Positions 20,850 to 33,151 of a stretch of 64,000 nt of DNA are shown in pieces. Under the pieces are notes generated by a model. It made no database searches and was not told the DNA's origin. It saw nothing but the letters and a program-made list of their open reading frames with translations. This stretch comes from Pseudocitrobacter vendiensis (GTDB taxonomy: Bacteria > Pseudomonadota > Gammaproteobacteria > Enterobacterales > Enterobacteriaceae), in assembly GCF_943590815.1 (NCBI RefSeq), contig NZ_CALSBS010000008.1, positions 62,001-126,000 on the forward strand. The letters run 5' to 3'. Numbering within the stretch: position 1 is the stretch's first letter; each line of letters starts with the position of its first letter. Position numbers and translations under genes: made by a program.

Positions 20850-21761
20850 GTGAACACATTAGAACAAACCATCGGCAATACACCGCTGGTCAAATTACAA
20901 CGTCTGGGGCCGGATAACGGCAGCGAAGTGTGGGTAAAGCTGGAAGGCAATAACCCGGCAGGTTCGGTGAAAGATCGTGCGGCGCTTTCGATGATCGTCG
21001 AGGCGGAAAAGCGCGGAGAAATCAAACCGGGTGATGTGTTAATTGAAGCCACCAGTGGTAACACTGGCATTGCGCTGGCAATGATCGCTGCGCTAAAAGG
21101 CTATCGCATGAAATTGCTGATGCCCGATAACATGAGCCAGGAGCGTCGCGCGGCGATGCGTGCCTACGGTGCGGAGCTGATTCTGGTCACCAAAGAGCAG
21201 GGCATGGAAGGTGCGCGCGATCTGGCGCTGGAGATGGCGAATCGTGGAGAAGGCAAGCTGCTCGATCAGTTTAATAATCCCGATAATCCTTATGCGCATT
21301 ACACCTCCACCGGGCCGGAAATCTGGCAGCAAACCGGCGGTCGCATTACCCATTTTGTCTCCAGCATGGGGACGACCGGTACGATTACCGGCGTGTCGCG
21401 CTTTATGCGCGAACAATCCAAACCGGTGACCATTGTTGGTCTGCAGCCGGAAGAGGGCAGCAGCATTCCCGGCATTCGCCGCTGGCCGGCAGAGTATATG
21501 CCGGGCATTTTCAACGCCTCATTAGTGGATCAGGTGGTGGATATTCACCAGCGCGATGCGGAAAATACTATGCGCGAACTGGCTGTGCGGGAAGGAATTT
21601 TCTGCGGTGTCAGTTCTGGCGGCGCGGTTGCCGGTGCTCTGCGCGTGGCTAAAGCTAACCCCGGCGCGGTAGTGGTGGCGATCATCTGCGATCGCGGCGA
21701 TCGCTACCTTTCTACCGGCGTGTTTGGGGAAGAGCATTTTAGCCAGGGGCTGGGGATTTAA
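20850..21761 (+). CDS. cysM: CysM, cysteine synthase B (O-acetylserine sulfhydrylase B)
   Basis: A 303-residue PLP enzyme that makes cysteine from O-acetylserine with sulfide, or S-sulfocysteine with thiosulfate, fitting its place behind the thiosulfate importer. The PLP lysine is in NNPAGSVKDRAALS near residue 41, the phosphate loop is MGTTGTITGVS, and the substrate loop is [12 protein letters not shown]. Translation begins with GTG 20850, preceded by the weak site GGGCAGAAAAC. The TAA stop shares the palindrome TTAA with the stop of the convergent gene. Confidence 0.97.
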   Translation: MNTLEQTIGNTPLVKLQRLGPDNGSEVWVKLEGNNPAGSVKDRAALSMIVEAEKRGEIKPGDVLIEATSGNTGIALAMIAALKGYRMKLLMPDNMSQERRAAMRAYGAELILVTKEQGMEGARDLALEMANRGEGKLLDQFNNPDNPYAHYTSTGPEIWQQTGGRITHFVSSMGTTGTITGVSRFMREQSKPVTIVGLQPEEGSSIPGIRRWPAEYMPGIFNASLVDQVVDIHQRDAENTMRELAVREGIFCGVSSGGAVAGALRVAKANPGAVVVAIICDRGDRYLSTGVFGEEHFSQGLGI

Positions 21762-22165
21762 GCTACGGGTGGGCTCAGTAAATCCGTACCGTAAGAGTTA
21801 TCAATCGTACAAAGCCAGCGCTCATTGCGGTGGGTAAACACATAGGTTGCCCGCCTGGTGACCTGCGTACTGCCGCCGTCTTGTGTTGGAATATCTAACC
21901 GGGTTTCCATAATCACCAGCGCCGTGTCGCCGCCTTCGATAATCTCCATCTTTCCCTGCGTGACCACCAGGCGATGCTGGAAGAAGTCGGCGATGGCGAT
22001 AAACGCTTTATGAATATTCACTTTGCCTTTCACGATCATCTCCGGCTTCACCACAAGCGTAGCGTCCTCGGCGTAGTAGTTCATTAGCGTGTCGTAATCT
22101 TCCTGCGAAATGGCCTGGTCACAGGCTTCGATAACGGCCTTGATTTGGGTCTGTACCTGGGTCAT
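21758..22165 (-). CDS. NTF2-like (SnoaL/DUF4440 type) small protein
   Basis: A 135-residue single-domain protein of the NTF2-like cone fold: helix QIKAVIEACDQAISQEDYDT, then MNYYAEDATLVVKPEMIVKG, and strands ending RRATYVFTHRNERWLCTIDN. This order is typical of the SnoaL/DUF4440 group, whose members range from isomerases to stress proteins; the substrate cannot be told from sequence. In K-12 yfeS and yfeK lie between cysM and pdxK (from memory), so this is a replacement gene. It converges on cysM with a 4-base overlap. Confidence 0.82.
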   Translation of the reverse strand: MTQVQTQIKAVIEACDQAISQEDYDTLMNYYAEDATLVVKPEMIVKGKVNIHKAFIAIADFFQHRLVVTQGKMEIIEGGDTALVIMETRLDIPTQDGGSTQVTRRATYVFTHRNERWLCTIDNSYGTDLLSPPVA

Positions 22166-22413
22166 CGCGATGGGCCTCGTGGGTTGTCGTGGTTCACCGT
22201 ATTAATCGTAGTGCTATTCAGTATAAGTTGGCTGCGAGAAAGCGCTGTTAAATTGTCGGGTTTCTCATTGAATTTGTGATGGTTTCTTCATTTTTGGATT
22301 TTCACCTTTCTGCATGATTACCCCGTGGGGGAATCGACCTTTGCCGCTGGCTGGCATAACATAGAGCAATAAGTGGATAGCGCATGACCCGCCGTCCAGC
22401 GGGAGGAGAAATC

Positions 22414-23268
22414 ATGGACCAGCAAGACGACATACAATCGGTGCTGTTTAGCGACACGCGCCAGGCATTGCAGGCAGATATCGTTGCCGTGCAGTCTCAG
22501 GTTATTTATGGCAGCGTGGGCAACAGTATTGCGGTTCCAGCCATCAAGCAGCATGGTTGGCAGGTCATGGCAGTGCCGACGGTATTGTTCAGCAACACGC
22601 CGCATTACGATACGTTCTATGGCGGGGTGATCCCGGCTGAATGGTTCCGGGGGTATTTGCTGGCGCTGGAAGAGCGTAACGCGTTGCAAACGCTAAAAGC
22701 GGTAACGACCGGTTATATGGGGAGCGCGGAGCAGATTGCCCTGCTGGCCGATTGGCTGGCGACAATTCGTCAAACACACTCTGATATTTTTGTGTTGGTC
22801 GATCCGGTTATCGGCGACATTGACAGCGGTATGTATGTAAAGGCTGAGATACCTCTTGCGTATCGCCAGCATTTATTGCCGCAGGCGCAGGGCATTACGC
22901 CGAATCTGTTCGAGTTGCAGATGTTGAGCGATATGCCGTGTCATACCCTGGAAGAGGCGATTCTGGCTGCGCGCAGTCTGCTGTCAGACACCTTAAAATG
23001 GGTGATTATCACCAGTGCGCCGTCGAAAAACCCTGAGGCTATCTCGGTGGTGGCGGTGACAGCAGAGGATATTCGCGTCATTGAGCATCCAAGAATTGTT
23101 ACTGATCTGAAAGGGACGGGCGATCTGTTCTGTGCAGAGTTAGTGAGCCGTCTGTTGGAAGGCGCATCGCTTGGCGATGCGGCGGAACGCGCGGCCAATC
23201 GCGTATTGCAGGTCATGACCTGGACCCACGAGCACGAGTGTCATGAGCTGATGCTCCCCCCGCTGTAA
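22414..23268 (+). CDS. pdxK: PdxK, pyridoxine/pyridoxal/pyridoxamine kinase
   Basis: A 284-residue ribokinase-fold enzyme that phosphorylates B6 vitamers for PLP salvage. The N-terminal [20 protein letters not shown] is the family's substrate-binding segment, [13 protein letters not shown] holds the conserved Asp, and the catalytic motif is [14 protein letters not shown] near residues 230-243. The start is ATG 22414, behind an excellent GGGAGGAGAAATC; the frame extends to 22384 but that start lacks a site. Identity to E. coli PdxK is clear but moderate, especially in the second half. A bidirectional hairpin follows. Confidence 0.93.
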   Translation: MDQQDDIQSVLFSDTRQALQADIVAVQSQVIYGSVGNSIAVPAIKQHGWQVMAVPTVLFSNTPHYDTFYGGVIPAEWFRGYLLALEERNALQTLKAVTTGYMGSAEQIALLADWLATIRQTHSDIFVLVDPVIGDIDSGMYVKAEIPLAYRQHLLPQAQGITPNLFELQMLSDMPCHTLEEAILAARSLLSDTLKWVIITSAPSKNPEAISVVAVTAEDIRVIEHPRIVTDLKGTGDLFCAELVSRLLEGASLGDAAERAANRVLQVMTWTHEHECHELMLPPL

Positions 23269-23273
23269 ATCGG

Positions 23274-23303
23274 TTCCCACGTCGTCAGGCGTGGGAAATC
23301 TTT
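23274..23303. terminator. Bidirectional hairpin between pdxK and the EAL gene
   Basis: TTCCCACG-TCGTCAGG-CGTGGGAA followed by ATCTTTTC. It serves as terminator for pdxK and overlaps the final codons of the convergent phosphodiesterase gene. Confidence 0.7.
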
Positions 23304-24832
23304 TCAAGCTGCGGAATGCGATACGTTTGTTTTACCACGGTAGCCAGTTCGCTAACGGGCAGCGGTTTTGAGAAGTAGTAACCCTGAAAGTAATCGACCT
23401 GTTTATGCGTCAGATATGCCACCTGATATTCCGTTTCCACGCCTTCAACGATAATTTTCATCCCCAGCGATTTTGCCATATCGATAACACAATCAATCAG
23501 TTTGGTGGAATCCGTAGCGCTGGAAATCCCGTTCACAAACAGCTTATCGATTTTAATCAGACCGACCGGCAACCCGGTGAGTAAATTCAGATTGGAATAA
23601 CCGGTACCAAAATCATCCAGCGCGATGGTCACGCTGCGGCTTTCGAGAAATATGAGCGTTTCTTTTAGCTCATTCACCTTCTCAAACGGTTCACGCTCGG
23701 TGATTTCAGCGGTGAGGCGAATACTGTTTTCCGGGAAGCGTGTCAGAAATGCACGACACTCGTCGATAAAGTTGGGCGTCTGAATATGTGATGCAGTGAA
23801 ATTAAAACTCACGTGGAAAGGCAGGGGCCGCGCCTCAAGCAGGGAAGGCAGTTCATCTCCTGCCAGCGCCATTAATTTGCGTGTCAACGGCACAATAAGC
23901 CCGCTCTCTTCAGCAAGCGGAATAAAACTGTCGGGTGAGATAATTTCGCCAGAAGGCGTCACCCAGCGCGCAAGCACTTCCACGCCGTAGAATTTCCCTG
24001 AGCCACTGTGGATGACCGGTTGATACCATGGGACGATTTCCCCTTCAGCGATGGCACGCTCAAGATTTTCATACAGCGTAGGGCGATGAAGAATATGTTG
24101 CCACAGCACCACCCCGACGATCAGCGCCAGGCACAGCGTCAGCAGCAACGACAGCCAACCCTGTTGCAGATACAACGAAACAGGAACTGTCTTCCAGGCC
24201 GGATAGTCGACCGAGTAGGGGAATTTATCTGACTGCACAATGACGTGCCTGGCGTTATCGTTCGGAACCGTTTTTGCGTTTTGCCGCATTACCGTATCGC
24301 CAATATGTAACGTCAGCGGCCGCTGATTGCTCAACAGTTCCAGCACCTCGCTCAGCCACTGACCGCTAAAGCTTGAGGTAATCATCCCTTGTGGATACGC
24401 CGTTTGCAGCACAATCACCTTATCACCTGGCGAGATGGTCTTATCATCGATGATGGTCAGTTCCTGCGCGGTATGTGCCGCATAATTCATATTGATAGCG
24501 TTGGCATCATTGTAGGAAGAGCAGAACAGGGTCTTCTCTTTATAAAGATTGATGATGCGGATATGCGGAACAGAAACCACCAACCGCTCAAGTTCGGTAC
24601 GCGTTTGGGTGGTGCAGGGTTGTGAAAGCAGAGGATGCGCTTTTGTGGCAGCTTGTCGGGAGGCATTGAGCAGCGAATCGATTTTTTGTACGGTCTTTTT
24701 CGCCAGCGCTGAAGTCTGCTCAAGCTCCCCGCCAATCACCTGAAACCAGGTTAATACTGCGCCGCCCACGAGAATTGTCAGCACGCAGAAAAGGGTGGTG
24801 ATAATTCTAAATTTTGTGCCGACCGCTTTCAT
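23285..24832 (-). CDS. CSS-motif EAL-domain cyclic-di-GMP phosphodiesterase
   Basis: A 515-residue inner-membrane protein: transmembrane helix about 9-31, a periplasmic CSS domain (about 32-225; Cys in LLSQPCTTQTR and the hallmark TLFCSSYND), a second helix about 227-248 (SLLLTLCLALIVGVVLW), and a cytoplasmic EAL domain (about 260-505). Catalytic motifs look complete: EVLARW, NFTASHI, ITEREPFE, DDFGTGYSNL, KIDKLFV, VEGVET, QGYYFSKPL. The E. coli relatives are PdeB/C/D/G/N, in which periplasmic disulfide state controls activity. It should hydrolyse c-di-GMP to pGpG. It stands alone between pdxK and crr, where K-12 has no gene. Confidence 0.93.
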   Translation of the reverse strand: MKAVGTKFRIITTLFCVLTILVGGAVLTWFQVIGGELEQTSALAKKTVQKIDSLLNASRQAATKAHPLLSQPCTTQTRTELERLVVSVPHIRIINLYKEKTLFCSSYNDANAINMNYAAHTAQELTIIDDKTISPGDKVIVLQTAYPQGMITSSFSGQWLSEVLELLSNQRPLTLHIGDTVMRQNAKTVPNDNARHVIVQSDKFPYSVDYPAWKTVPVSLYLQQGWLSLLLTLCLALIVGVVLWQHILHRPTLYENLERAIAEGEIVPWYQPVIHSGSGKFYGVEVLARWVTPSGEIISPDSFIPLAEESGLIVPLTRKLMALAGDELPSLLEARPLPFHVSFNFTASHIQTPNFIDECRAFLTRFPENSIRLTAEITEREPFEKVNELKETLIFLESRSVTIALDDFGTGYSNLNLLTGLPVGLIKIDKLFVNGISSATDSTKLIDCVIDMAKSLGMKIIVEGVETEYQVAYLTHKQVDYFQGYYFSKPLPVSELATVVKQTYRIPQLEKISHA

Positions 24833-24900
24833 CTGCCATCCATTTTTGTCTGATGTACAGGAAGTATACGCCAGCGTATCGGTAAAGAGATAACAGAGAC

Positions 24901-24928
24901 AAAAAAGGCGCCTTTCGGCGCCTTTTTT
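24901..24928 (-). terminator. Terminator of the ptsHI-crr operon
   Basis: AAAAAAGGCGCC-TTTC-GGCGCCTTTTTT, 14 bases past the crr stop. The structure is symmetrical and could also stop transcription arriving from the other side. Confidence 0.95.
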
Positions 24929-24941
24929 AGTTCAGCAAGAA

Positions 24942-25451
24942 TTACTTCTTGATGCGGATAACCGGGGTTTCACCCACAGTTACGCTACCGGACAGTTTGA
25001 TCAGCTCTTTGATCTCGTCCATGTTGGAGATAACAACCGGAGTCAGGGTAGACTTGGCTTTCTCTTCCAGCAGCGGCAGATCGAATTCGATAACCGGGTC
25101 GCCGACTTTCACGCGTTGGCCTTCTTCAGCGATACGTTTGAAACCTTCGCCTTTCAGTTCAACGGTGTCGATACCGAAGTGAACGAACAGCTCGATGCCG
25201 CTATCGGATTCGATAGAGAAGGCATGGTTGGTTTCAAAAATCTTGCCGATAGTCCCATCAACCGGCGCAACCATTTTGTTGCCAGTTGGTTTGATAGCAA
25301 TACCGTCGCCAACGATTTTTTCTGCAAAAACCACATCCGGCACGTCTTCAATGTTAACGATTTCGCCAGAGAGCGGTGCAATAATCTCAATAGTACCGGT
25401 GTCTTTTTTGTCGTCAGAAACCAGAGATTTCAATTTGTCGAACAAACCCAT
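24942..25451 (-). CDS. crr: Crr, enzyme IIA(Glc) of the glucose PTS
   Basis: A 169-residue soluble phosphocarrier that passes phosphate from HPr to the glucose permease and regulates adenylate cyclase and non-PTS permeases. The phosphorylated histidine is in [20 protein letters not shown] near residue 91, with the companion histidine in [13 protein letters not shown]. The N-terminal amphipathic segment [20 protein letters not shown] is present. It follows ptsI by 38 bases; AGGAGAAGATC is its ribosome site. Confidence 0.98.
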   Translation of the reverse strand: MGLFDKLKSLVSDDKKDTGTIEIIAPLSGEIVNIEDVPDVVFAEKIVGDGIAIKPTGNKMVAPVDGTIGKIFETNHAFSIESDSGIELFVHFGIDTVELKGEGFKRIAEEGQRVKVGDPVIEFDLPLLEEKAKSTLTPVVISNMDEIKELIKLSGSVTVGETPVIRIKK

Positions 25452-25489
25452 GATCTTCTCCTAAGCAGTAATTGGGCCGAACTCGTGGA

Positions 25490-27217
25490 TTAGCAGATTG
25501 TTTTTTCTTCAATGAACTTGTTAACCAGCGCCATTAACTCGTCCGTTGTCGGTTGAGCAAGAGCTTGCTCTGCTAATACCTTCGCATCTTCGAAGTTCGT
25601 GTTACGAATGATCTTCTTAATGCGTGGGATAGAAATGGCGCTCATTGAGAATTCGTCCAGACCCATACCCAGCAACAGAAGTGTAGCACGTTCGTCGCCT
25701 GCAAGCTCACCACACATGCCAGTCCATTTACCTTCAGCATGAGAAGCATCAATAACCTGCTTGATAAGCGTCAGGACGGACGGTGACATGGGTTGGTAAA
25801 GATGTGAAATCATATCATTACCACGGTCAACTGCCAGAGTGTACTGCGTTAAATCATTGGTACCGATACTAAAGAAATCAACTTCTTTGGCTAAATGACG
25901 AGCAATCGTGGCCGCAGCCGGTGTTTCCACCATGACGCCAATCTCGATGGACTCATCAAATGCTTTACCTTCGTCGCGCAGTTCCTGTTTGTAGATTTCG
26001 ATCTCTTTGCGCAGGGCGCGTACTTCTTCAACAGAGATGATCATCGGGAACATGATGCGCAGTTTACCGAAAGCGGACGCACGCAGGATGGCGCGAACCT
26101 GATCACGCAGGATCTCTTTACGATCCATTGCGATACGCACGGCACGCCAGCCCAGGAACGGGTTTTCTTCTTTCGGGAAGTTCATGTACGGCAGCTCTTT
26201 GTCGCCACCGATGTCCATAGTACGGACGATAACCGCCTGAGAGCCACAGGCTTCAGCAACGGCTTTGTACGCAGCAAACTGTTCTTCTTCAGTTGGCAGC
26301 GCGTCACGGTCCATGAACAGGAATTCAGTACGATAGAGACCCACGCCTTCTGCGCCATTGCGCTCAGCGCCTTCTACGTCACGCACGGTACCGATGTTAG
26401 CGCAAACTTCAACCTGGTGACCATCAAGGGTGATAGCCGGCAGATCTTTCAGTTTTGCCAGTTCAGCTTTTTCAGAAGCAACCTGCTCCTGAACGGCGCG
26501 CAGTTTTTCGATCTCTTCGTTGGTTGGGTTGACGTAAACCTGGTTGTTTACGGCATCCAGAATCAGATAGTCGTCGTTTTTCACCTGAGAGGTGACATTG
26601 CCGGTACCCACAATCGCAGGCAGTTCAAGAGAACGCGCCATGATAGAGGTGTGAGAAGTACGGCCACCGACGTCAGTGATAAAGCCCAGCACCTTGTTCA
26701 GGTTCAGCTGTGCGGTTTCGGACGGGGTCAGGTCAGCAGCAACCAGGATAACTTCGTCCTGAATTGCGCTCAGGTCGATGATAGCCAGACCCAGGATGTT
26801 GCGCAGCAGGCGCTTACCGATGTCACGTACGTCAGCCGCACGCTCTTTCAGGTATTCATCATCCAGTTCTTCCAGGGCAGTCGCCTGACCTTCGATAACC
26901 TCATGAGCCGCTGCGTCAGCAGTCATGTGCTTATCTTTAACCAGGGCTATGATTTCCTGCTCCAGCTCTTCATCTTCGAGCAGCATGATGTGCCCTTCGA
27001 AGATAGCTTCTTTTTCTTCACCGAAAGTTTCGCCAGCTTTAGTCTTGATGGCTTCTAACTGTGCCGACGCCTTGGCGCGACCAGCCAGAAAACGCTCAAC
27101 TTCCTGATCAACCTTATCGGCAGAAATTTTTTTCCGGTCGATGACAATCTCATCTTCTTTCAGCAGCAGTGCTTTACCGAAAGCGATACCCGGGGATGCT
27201 AAAATGCCTGAAATCAT
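25490..27217 (-). CDS. ptsI: PtsI, PTS enzyme I
   Basis: A 575-residue phosphotransferase that takes phosphate from PEP and gives it to HPr. The active histidine is in [20 protein letters not shown] (near 189). The PEP-binding C-terminal domain shows [34 protein letters not shown] and [19 protein letters not shown] with the catalytic cysteine near 502. Length equals E. coli. It lies 44 bases after ptsH in one operon. Confidence 0.98.
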   Translation of the reverse strand: MISGILASPGIAFGKALLLKEDEIVIDRKKISADKVDQEVERFLAGRAKASAQLEAIKTKAGETFGEEKEAIFEGHIMLLEDEELEQEIIALVKDKHMTADAAAHEVIEGQATALEELDDEYLKERAADVRDIGKRLLRNILGLAIIDLSAIQDEVILVAADLTPSETAQLNLNKVLGFITDVGGRTSHTSIMARSLELPAIVGTGNVTSQVKNDDYLILDAVNNQVYVNPTNEEIEKLRAVQEQVASEKAELAKLKDLPAITLDGHQVEVCANIGTVRDVEGAERNGAEGVGLYRTEFLFMDRDALPTEEEQFAAYKAVAEACGSQAVIVRTMDIGGDKELPYMNFPKEENPFLGWRAVRIAMDRKEILRDQVRAILRASAFGKLRIMFPMIISVEEVRALRKEIEIYKQELRDEGKAFDESIEIGVMVETPAAATIARHLAKEVDFFSIGTNDLTQYTLAVDRGNDMISHLYQPMSPSVLTLIKQVIDASHAEGKWTGMCGELAGDERATLLLLGMGLDEFSMSAISIPRIKKIIRNTNFEDAKVLAEQALAQPTTDELMALVNKFIEEKTIC

Positions 27218-27261
27218 AACCCTACCTTACTTGTGACTGATATGAAAAAGAACTCTGGAAC

Positions 27262-27519
27262 TTACTCGAGTTCAGCCATCAGCTTAACGAGATGCTCAAC
27301 TGCTTTTTGTTCGTCTTCACCTTCAGCAGAAAGGGTTACAACGGTACCCTGAGTCAGACCCAGAGTTTGCAGTTTGAACAGGCTTTTTGCGCTAGCGCTT
27401 TTGCCGTTGGAGGTCACAGTGATCTCAGAAGTGAAGCCTTTCGCTTCTTTAACAAACTGAGCAGCAGGGCGGGTATGCAGACCGTTCGGAGCGGTAATGG
27501 TAACTTCTTGCTGGAACAT
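27262..27519 (-). CDS. ptsH: PtsH, HPr phosphocarrier protein
   Basis: An 85-residue protein carrying phosphate from enzyme I to the sugar-specific IIA domains. His15 lies in [20 protein letters not shown] and the regulatory Ser46 region in [16 protein letters not shown]. It is the first gene of ptsH-ptsI-crr; TTGGGGAAATATA precedes its ATG. Confidence 0.98.
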   Translation of the reverse strand: MFQQEVTITAPNGLHTRPAAQFVKEAKGFTSEITVTSNGKSASAKSLFKLQTLGLTQGTVVTLSAEGEDEQKAVEHLVKLMAELE

Positions 27520-27849
27520 TATATTTCCCCAACTTATAGGTTTAGTGTTGTGGAACTAAAGTTTAGCCTGGCGGCCTGACTTTAGCCTGTAGTAATCAGC
27601 GATGTCACGATTCTGAGCGCCGGAATCGGTACACGTGTTTCCGATTCGTGCGCTACTGGCCTTCGGCGCTTCGCTTAACATTAAACATTATGCCGCGAAA
27701 GCGAGATTTGAACCAAATCATAAAATCGATTCAGCTTGTGCAAATCCGGAAATGAATAATTTCGCGCATCAAAATAAATCTGAATGTTAAATACCAGACC
27801 TGATGCAGTGAAGCAATGGCAGGGGGGGTAAAAGTTTGATGCGTGCCAC
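27520..27849 (-). promoter_or_regulatory. ptsH leader and promoter region
   Basis: No gene is seen in this gap. On the minus strand a promoter candidate has -35 TTGGTT (27711-27716) and -10 CATAAT (27687-27692) with 18-base spacing, matching the E. coli ptsH P0 region as I recall it. The leader sequence nearer ptsH (AGGCTAAAGTCAGGC, then ACTTTAGTTCCACAACACTA) is also conserved and would hold the downstream promoter. CRP and Mlc control is known for E. coli ptsH; I did not locate their sites with confidence. Confidence 0.65.
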
Positions 27850-27877
27850 AAAAAAGCACCCAAAAGGGTGCTTTTTT
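27850..27877 (-). terminator. Terminator of cysK
   Basis: AAAAAAGCACCC-AAAA-GGGTGCTTTTTT, 23 bases past the cysK stop. The A-flanked stem works in both directions. Confidence 0.95.
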
Positions 27878-27899
27878 ACGCGCTTTTAACACGCTGGCA

Positions 27900-28871
27900 C
27901 TACTGTTGCAGTTCCTTCTCTGTGAAGAGATCGGCAAACAACGCAGTGCTCAGATAACGCTCACCCGAAGACGGTAGGATAACCACAATATTCTTATTGG
28001 TAAAGGTTTCATCTTCCTGAAGTTTCAATGCTGCCGCAACGGCTGCGCCGGAAGAGATGCCTGCCAGAATGCCTTCTTCTTCCATCAGGCGACGCGCGGT
28101 GGAAATGGCTTCTTCATTCGTGATAGCGACAACTTTATCAACCAGTTTCAGGTCGAGGTTGCCAGGAATGAAACCGGCGCCGATACCCTGAATTTTATGC
28201 GGGCCCGGTTTGATTTCTTCACCTGCCAGCGCCTGGGCGATGACCGGGGAGTCGGTGGGTTCAACCGCGACGGAAATCAAGTCGGTTTTGCCTTTAGTGC
28301 CTTTAATGTAACGCGACACGCCAGTCAGCGTACCGCCAGTACCGACACCAGCAATAAACACGTCAACCTGACCATCGGTGTCTTCCCAGATTTCCGGGCC
28401 GGTGGTTTTTTCGTGAATTTCCGGGTTCGCCGGGTTACTGAACTGCTGCAGCAGCAGGAATTTTTCCGGATCGCTGGCAACAATTTCTTCTGCTTTTTGA
28501 ATCGCGCCTTTCATGCCTTTCGCGCCTTCTGTCAGTACGAGGTTTGCACCCAGCGCTTTCAACAGTTTACGGCGTTCAATACTCATGGTTTCCGGCATGG
28601 TCAGCGTCAGTTTGTAGCCACGAGCGGCGGCGACATAGGCCAGCGCGATACCGGTGTTACCGCTGGTGGGTTCAACCAGCTCTACGCCCGGTTTCAGCAC
28701 GCCACGTTTTTCTGCATCCCAAATCATGTTGGCACCGATACGGCACTTAACGCTGAAGCTTGGGTTGCGTGATTCTACCTTCGCCAGAATGCGTCCGTTA
28801 CCGATGCGGTTCAGTCGAACCAGTGGCGTGTGACCGATAGTCAGCGAGTTATCTTCAAAAATCTTACTCAT
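27900..28871 (-). CDS. cysK: CysK, cysteine synthase A (O-acetylserine sulfhydrylase A)
   Basis: A 323-residue PLP enzyme forming cysteine from O-acetylserine and sulfide; it also binds CysE in the cysteine synthase complex and serves as a CdiA-CT activator in some strains. The PLP lysine is in [16 protein letters not shown] near 42, the substrate loop is [14 protein letters not shown], and the phosphate loop is [16 protein letters not shown]. Start and length match E. coli. It has its own promoter region up to cysZ. Confidence 0.98.
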   Translation of the reverse strand: MSKIFEDNSLTIGHTPLVRLNRIGNGRILAKVESRNPSFSVKCRIGANMIWDAEKRGVLKPGVELVEPTSGNTGIALAYVAAARGYKLTLTMPETMSIERRKLLKALGANLVLTEGAKGMKGAIQKAEEIVASDPEKFLLLQQFSNPANPEIHEKTTGPEIWEDTDGQVDVFIAGVGTGGTLTGVSRYIKGTKGKTDLISVAVEPTDSPVIAQALAGEEIKPGPHKIQGIGAGFIPGNLDLKLVDKVVAITNEEAISTARRLMEEEGILAGISSGAAVAAALKLQEDETFTNKNIVVILPSSGERYLSTALFADLFTEKELQQ

Positions 28872-29008
28872 GGCCTGTCCTTAACTGTATGAAATTTGGG
28901 GTACTGCCCCAGCATACCTGCTTAAAGAATCTGCGGAAGTAAGTAATTAGCATATCTATATTCAGAAGGGAAATAATGGCTGCCAGGATGGAATAAGGAA
29001 AGCATAAC

Positions 29009-29030
29009 GGCGCTCACGGGCGTGAGCGCC
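29009..29030 (-). terminator. Perfect hairpin downstream of cysZ
   Basis: GGCGCTCACG-GG-CGTGAGCGCC, a perfect 10-base stem 8 bases past the cysZ stop. No strong T run follows on the minus strand, so termination is likely but not certain. Confidence 0.6.
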
Positions 29031-29038
29031 TCAAGCAG

Positions 29039-29800
29039 TTACTTCCACATTGCGTGTTTATCGCGATAACAGTCGACCCACATCGCCGTTGCGCCGCAGA
29101 TGGCAACCGGGATGATGACCAGATTTAACACCGGGATAAGGGTAAACAGACTCGCCAGCGCACCAAACTGCATGTTCAACACTTTGCGCTCACGCAGAGC
29201 CGTGCGCATGGTTTTAAACGGCACTTTATGGTTGTCGAACGGATAATCGCAGTACTGAATCGCCAGCATCCATGCGCTGAACAGGAACCATAATACTGGC
29301 GCGACGGTCTGCCCGATGCCGGGGATGAAATAGAGCACCAACAGCACCAGCGCGCGCGGCAGATACCACGCCAGCTTTTGCCACTCACGCTTCATTATGC
29401 GCGGCACATCCTTTACTACGCCCAGCACACCGGTATCCGGCGGCGTCGCACCGGTCAGACGCGCTTCCAGCTGTTCCGCCAACAGGCCGTTAAATGGCGC
29501 GGCAATCCAGTTGGCGATGGTCGAGAAGAAGTAGCCGAACACCAGCAAAATCGAAATCACCGCCACCGGCCACAGCAGGTAGCTCAGCCATTGCAGCCAG
29601 TCAGGGATTCGCCCCATCAGCGAAGGGATCCACTCGCCGAGCTTACTGAACAGCCACCAGAACGCGCCTCCCATCAGTACAATGTTGACCAGCAACGGTA
29701 GAATAACGAACCGGCGAATGCCGGGTAACCCGATCAGTTTCCAGCCCTGCGAGAAATAGTAGAGACCGCTGCGCGGGGAAGGGGTGGATGATGAAACCAT
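29039..29800 (-). CDS. cysZ: CysZ, sulfate permease
   Basis: A 253-residue inner-membrane protein of the CysZ/DUF540 family that mediates sulfate uptake for cysteine synthesis. Hydrophobic segments include [59 protein letters not shown] and [20 protein letters not shown]. The start at 29800 ([12 protein letters not shown]) gives the E. coli length; the frame also has a start three codons upstream. It is divergent from zipA and next to cysK. Confidence 0.95.
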   Translation of the reverse strand: MVSSSTPSPRSGLYYFSQGWKLIGLPGIRRFVILPLLVNIVLMGGAFWWLFSKLGEWIPSLMGRIPDWLQWLSYLLWPVAVISILLVFGYFFSTIANWIAAPFNGLLAEQLEARLTGATPPDTGVLGVVKDVPRIMKREWQKLAWYLPRALVLLVLYFIPGIGQTVAPVLWFLFSAWMLAIQYCDYPFDNHKVPFKTMRTALRERKVLNMQFGALASLFTLIPVLNLVIIPVAICGATAMWVDCYRDKHAMWK

Positions 29801-30030
29801 GGTCAGCAAATGCTCCTGTGTCTGACAGCTACGAATTGACCTGCGTATATTATCGGGTTGTCAGGGAATGACCAGTTAGGAAATGTTCGAAAAAACAGCA
29901 AAAAGCACGATTTAGGTTATCTTTCTGCGGGGAATGTCATGTGCGCACTTGCACTTGACGTGTTGGGCAAATACTCTTAGGGAGTAAATGTTTGCCGTGG
30001 TGGCAAGGTGTTAGAACAACAGAGAATATA

Positions 30031-31062
30031 ATGATGCAGGATTTGCGTCTGATATTAATCATTGTTGGCGCGATCGCCATACTCGCTCTTCTGGTTCATG
30101 GTTTCTGGACCAGCCGTAAAGAGCGCTCGTCAATGTTCCGCGATCGCCCACTAAAACGCATGAAGTCTCGTGAAGACGACGAGTCTGATGATGGCTTCGA
30201 TGAAAGTGATGAAGGCGTGGGCGAAGTTCGTGTCCACAAGGTCAATCACGCCCCGGGCGTAGCAGGGGAGCATGACGCACCTCATCAGGCGCCTTCGCAC
30301 CAGTACCAGCCCCCTTATGAGCGTCAGGTACAACAGCCTGTGCGCCACGAGGAGCCAGCCCGGCCATCCGCACCGCAGCCTCAACAGCCGCGCGTGCAGC
30401 AACCGCCTGTCCAGCCGCCGCATGCGCAGCCACAGCCGGTTCATCAGCCACAACCTCATTCGCAGCCGCAGCCTGTTGCCGCACCTCAGCCGGTGCAGCC
30501 CGCCGCGCCGCAGCCTCAACCGGTTGCTCCGCCACAGCCTGCCGCGCCAGAACCTCAGGTCGCACAACCGCAACCTGCGCCAGCCGCTGTGCAGCAGCCA
30601 GAGCCTAAGCCGGTTGAAGAAGCGCCTGCGAAGCCAGAGCGTAAAGAAACCGTCATTGTGATGAACGTCTCTGCACATCAGGGCACGCAGATCAACGGTG
30701 AACTGTTGCTGAACAGTATCCAGCAGGCCGGATTCAAGTTTGGCGATATGAATATTTTCCATCGCCATTTAAGCCCTGACGGCAGCGGCCCTGCGCTTTT
30801 CAGCCTGGCGAACATGCTGAAACCCGGCACCTTCGACCCTGAAAATATGGCGGATATGGCGACGCCGGGTATCACTATCTTTATGCAGGTACCGGCATAC
30901 GGCGATGCACTGCAAAACTTCAAGCTGATGTTGCAGTCTGCACAGTACATTGCCGATGAAGTGGGTGGTGTAGTGCTTGACGATCAGCGTCGGATGATGA
31001 CGCCGCAGAAACTGCGCGAATACCAGGACCGCATCCGCGACGTACTGGAATCGAACGCCTGA
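30031..31062 (+). CDS. zipA: ZipA, FtsZ-anchoring cell-division protein
   Basis: A 343-residue essential division protein: one N-terminal transmembrane helix ([20 protein letters not shown]), a basic/acidic stretch (about 28-75), a long proline/glutamine-rich linker (about 85-205, dominated by QP, PQ and AP repeats), and the C-terminal FtsZ-binding domain (about 210-343, [20 protein letters not shown] to [13 protein letters not shown]). It tethers FtsZ to the membrane. The linker is longer and more repetitive than in K-12, a region known to vary. A terminator separates it from ligA. Confidence 0.97.
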   Translation: MMQDLRLILIIVGAIAILALLVHGFWTSRKERSSMFRDRPLKRMKSREDDESDDGFDESDEGVGEVRVHKVNHAPGVAGEHDAPHQAPSHQYQPPYERQVQQPVRHEEPARPSAPQPQQPRVQQPPVQPPHAQPQPVHQPQPHSQPQPVAAPQPVQPAAPQPQPVAPPQPAAPEPQVAQPQPAPAAVQQPEPKPVEEAPAKPERKETVIVMNVSAHQGTQINGELLLNSIQQAGFKFGDMNIFHRHLSPDGSGPALFSLANMLKPGTFDPENMADMATPGITIFMQVPAYGDALQNFKLMLQSAQYIADEVGGVVLDDQRRMMTPQKLREYQDRIRDVLESNA

Positions 31063-31093
31063 TAACGGCTGGCGTTTTATCAACTCTCCCTGA

Positions 31094-31117
31094 ACCCCCG
31101 CCTGTCGGGGGTTTTTT
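31094..31117 (+). terminator. Terminator between zipA and ligA
   Basis: ACCCCCG-CCTGT-CGGGGGT followed by TTTTT, 18 bases before the ligA start. Confidence 0.93.
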
Positions 31118-31125
31118 ATCATTGA

Positions 31126-33150
<2,025 letters not shown>

Positions 33151-33151
33151 T

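Noticed and set aside
25895-27058. A 387-codon frame on the plus strand inside ptsI.
   Set aside because: It is antisense to a highly expressed gene with strong codon bias; the translated product is Phe/Asp/Val-rich and resembles no protein.
30242-30768. Long open frames on the other strand across the middle of zipA.
   Set aside because: They are the mirror of the Pro/Gln-rich zipA linker; the repetitive GC-rich codons leave all frames open.
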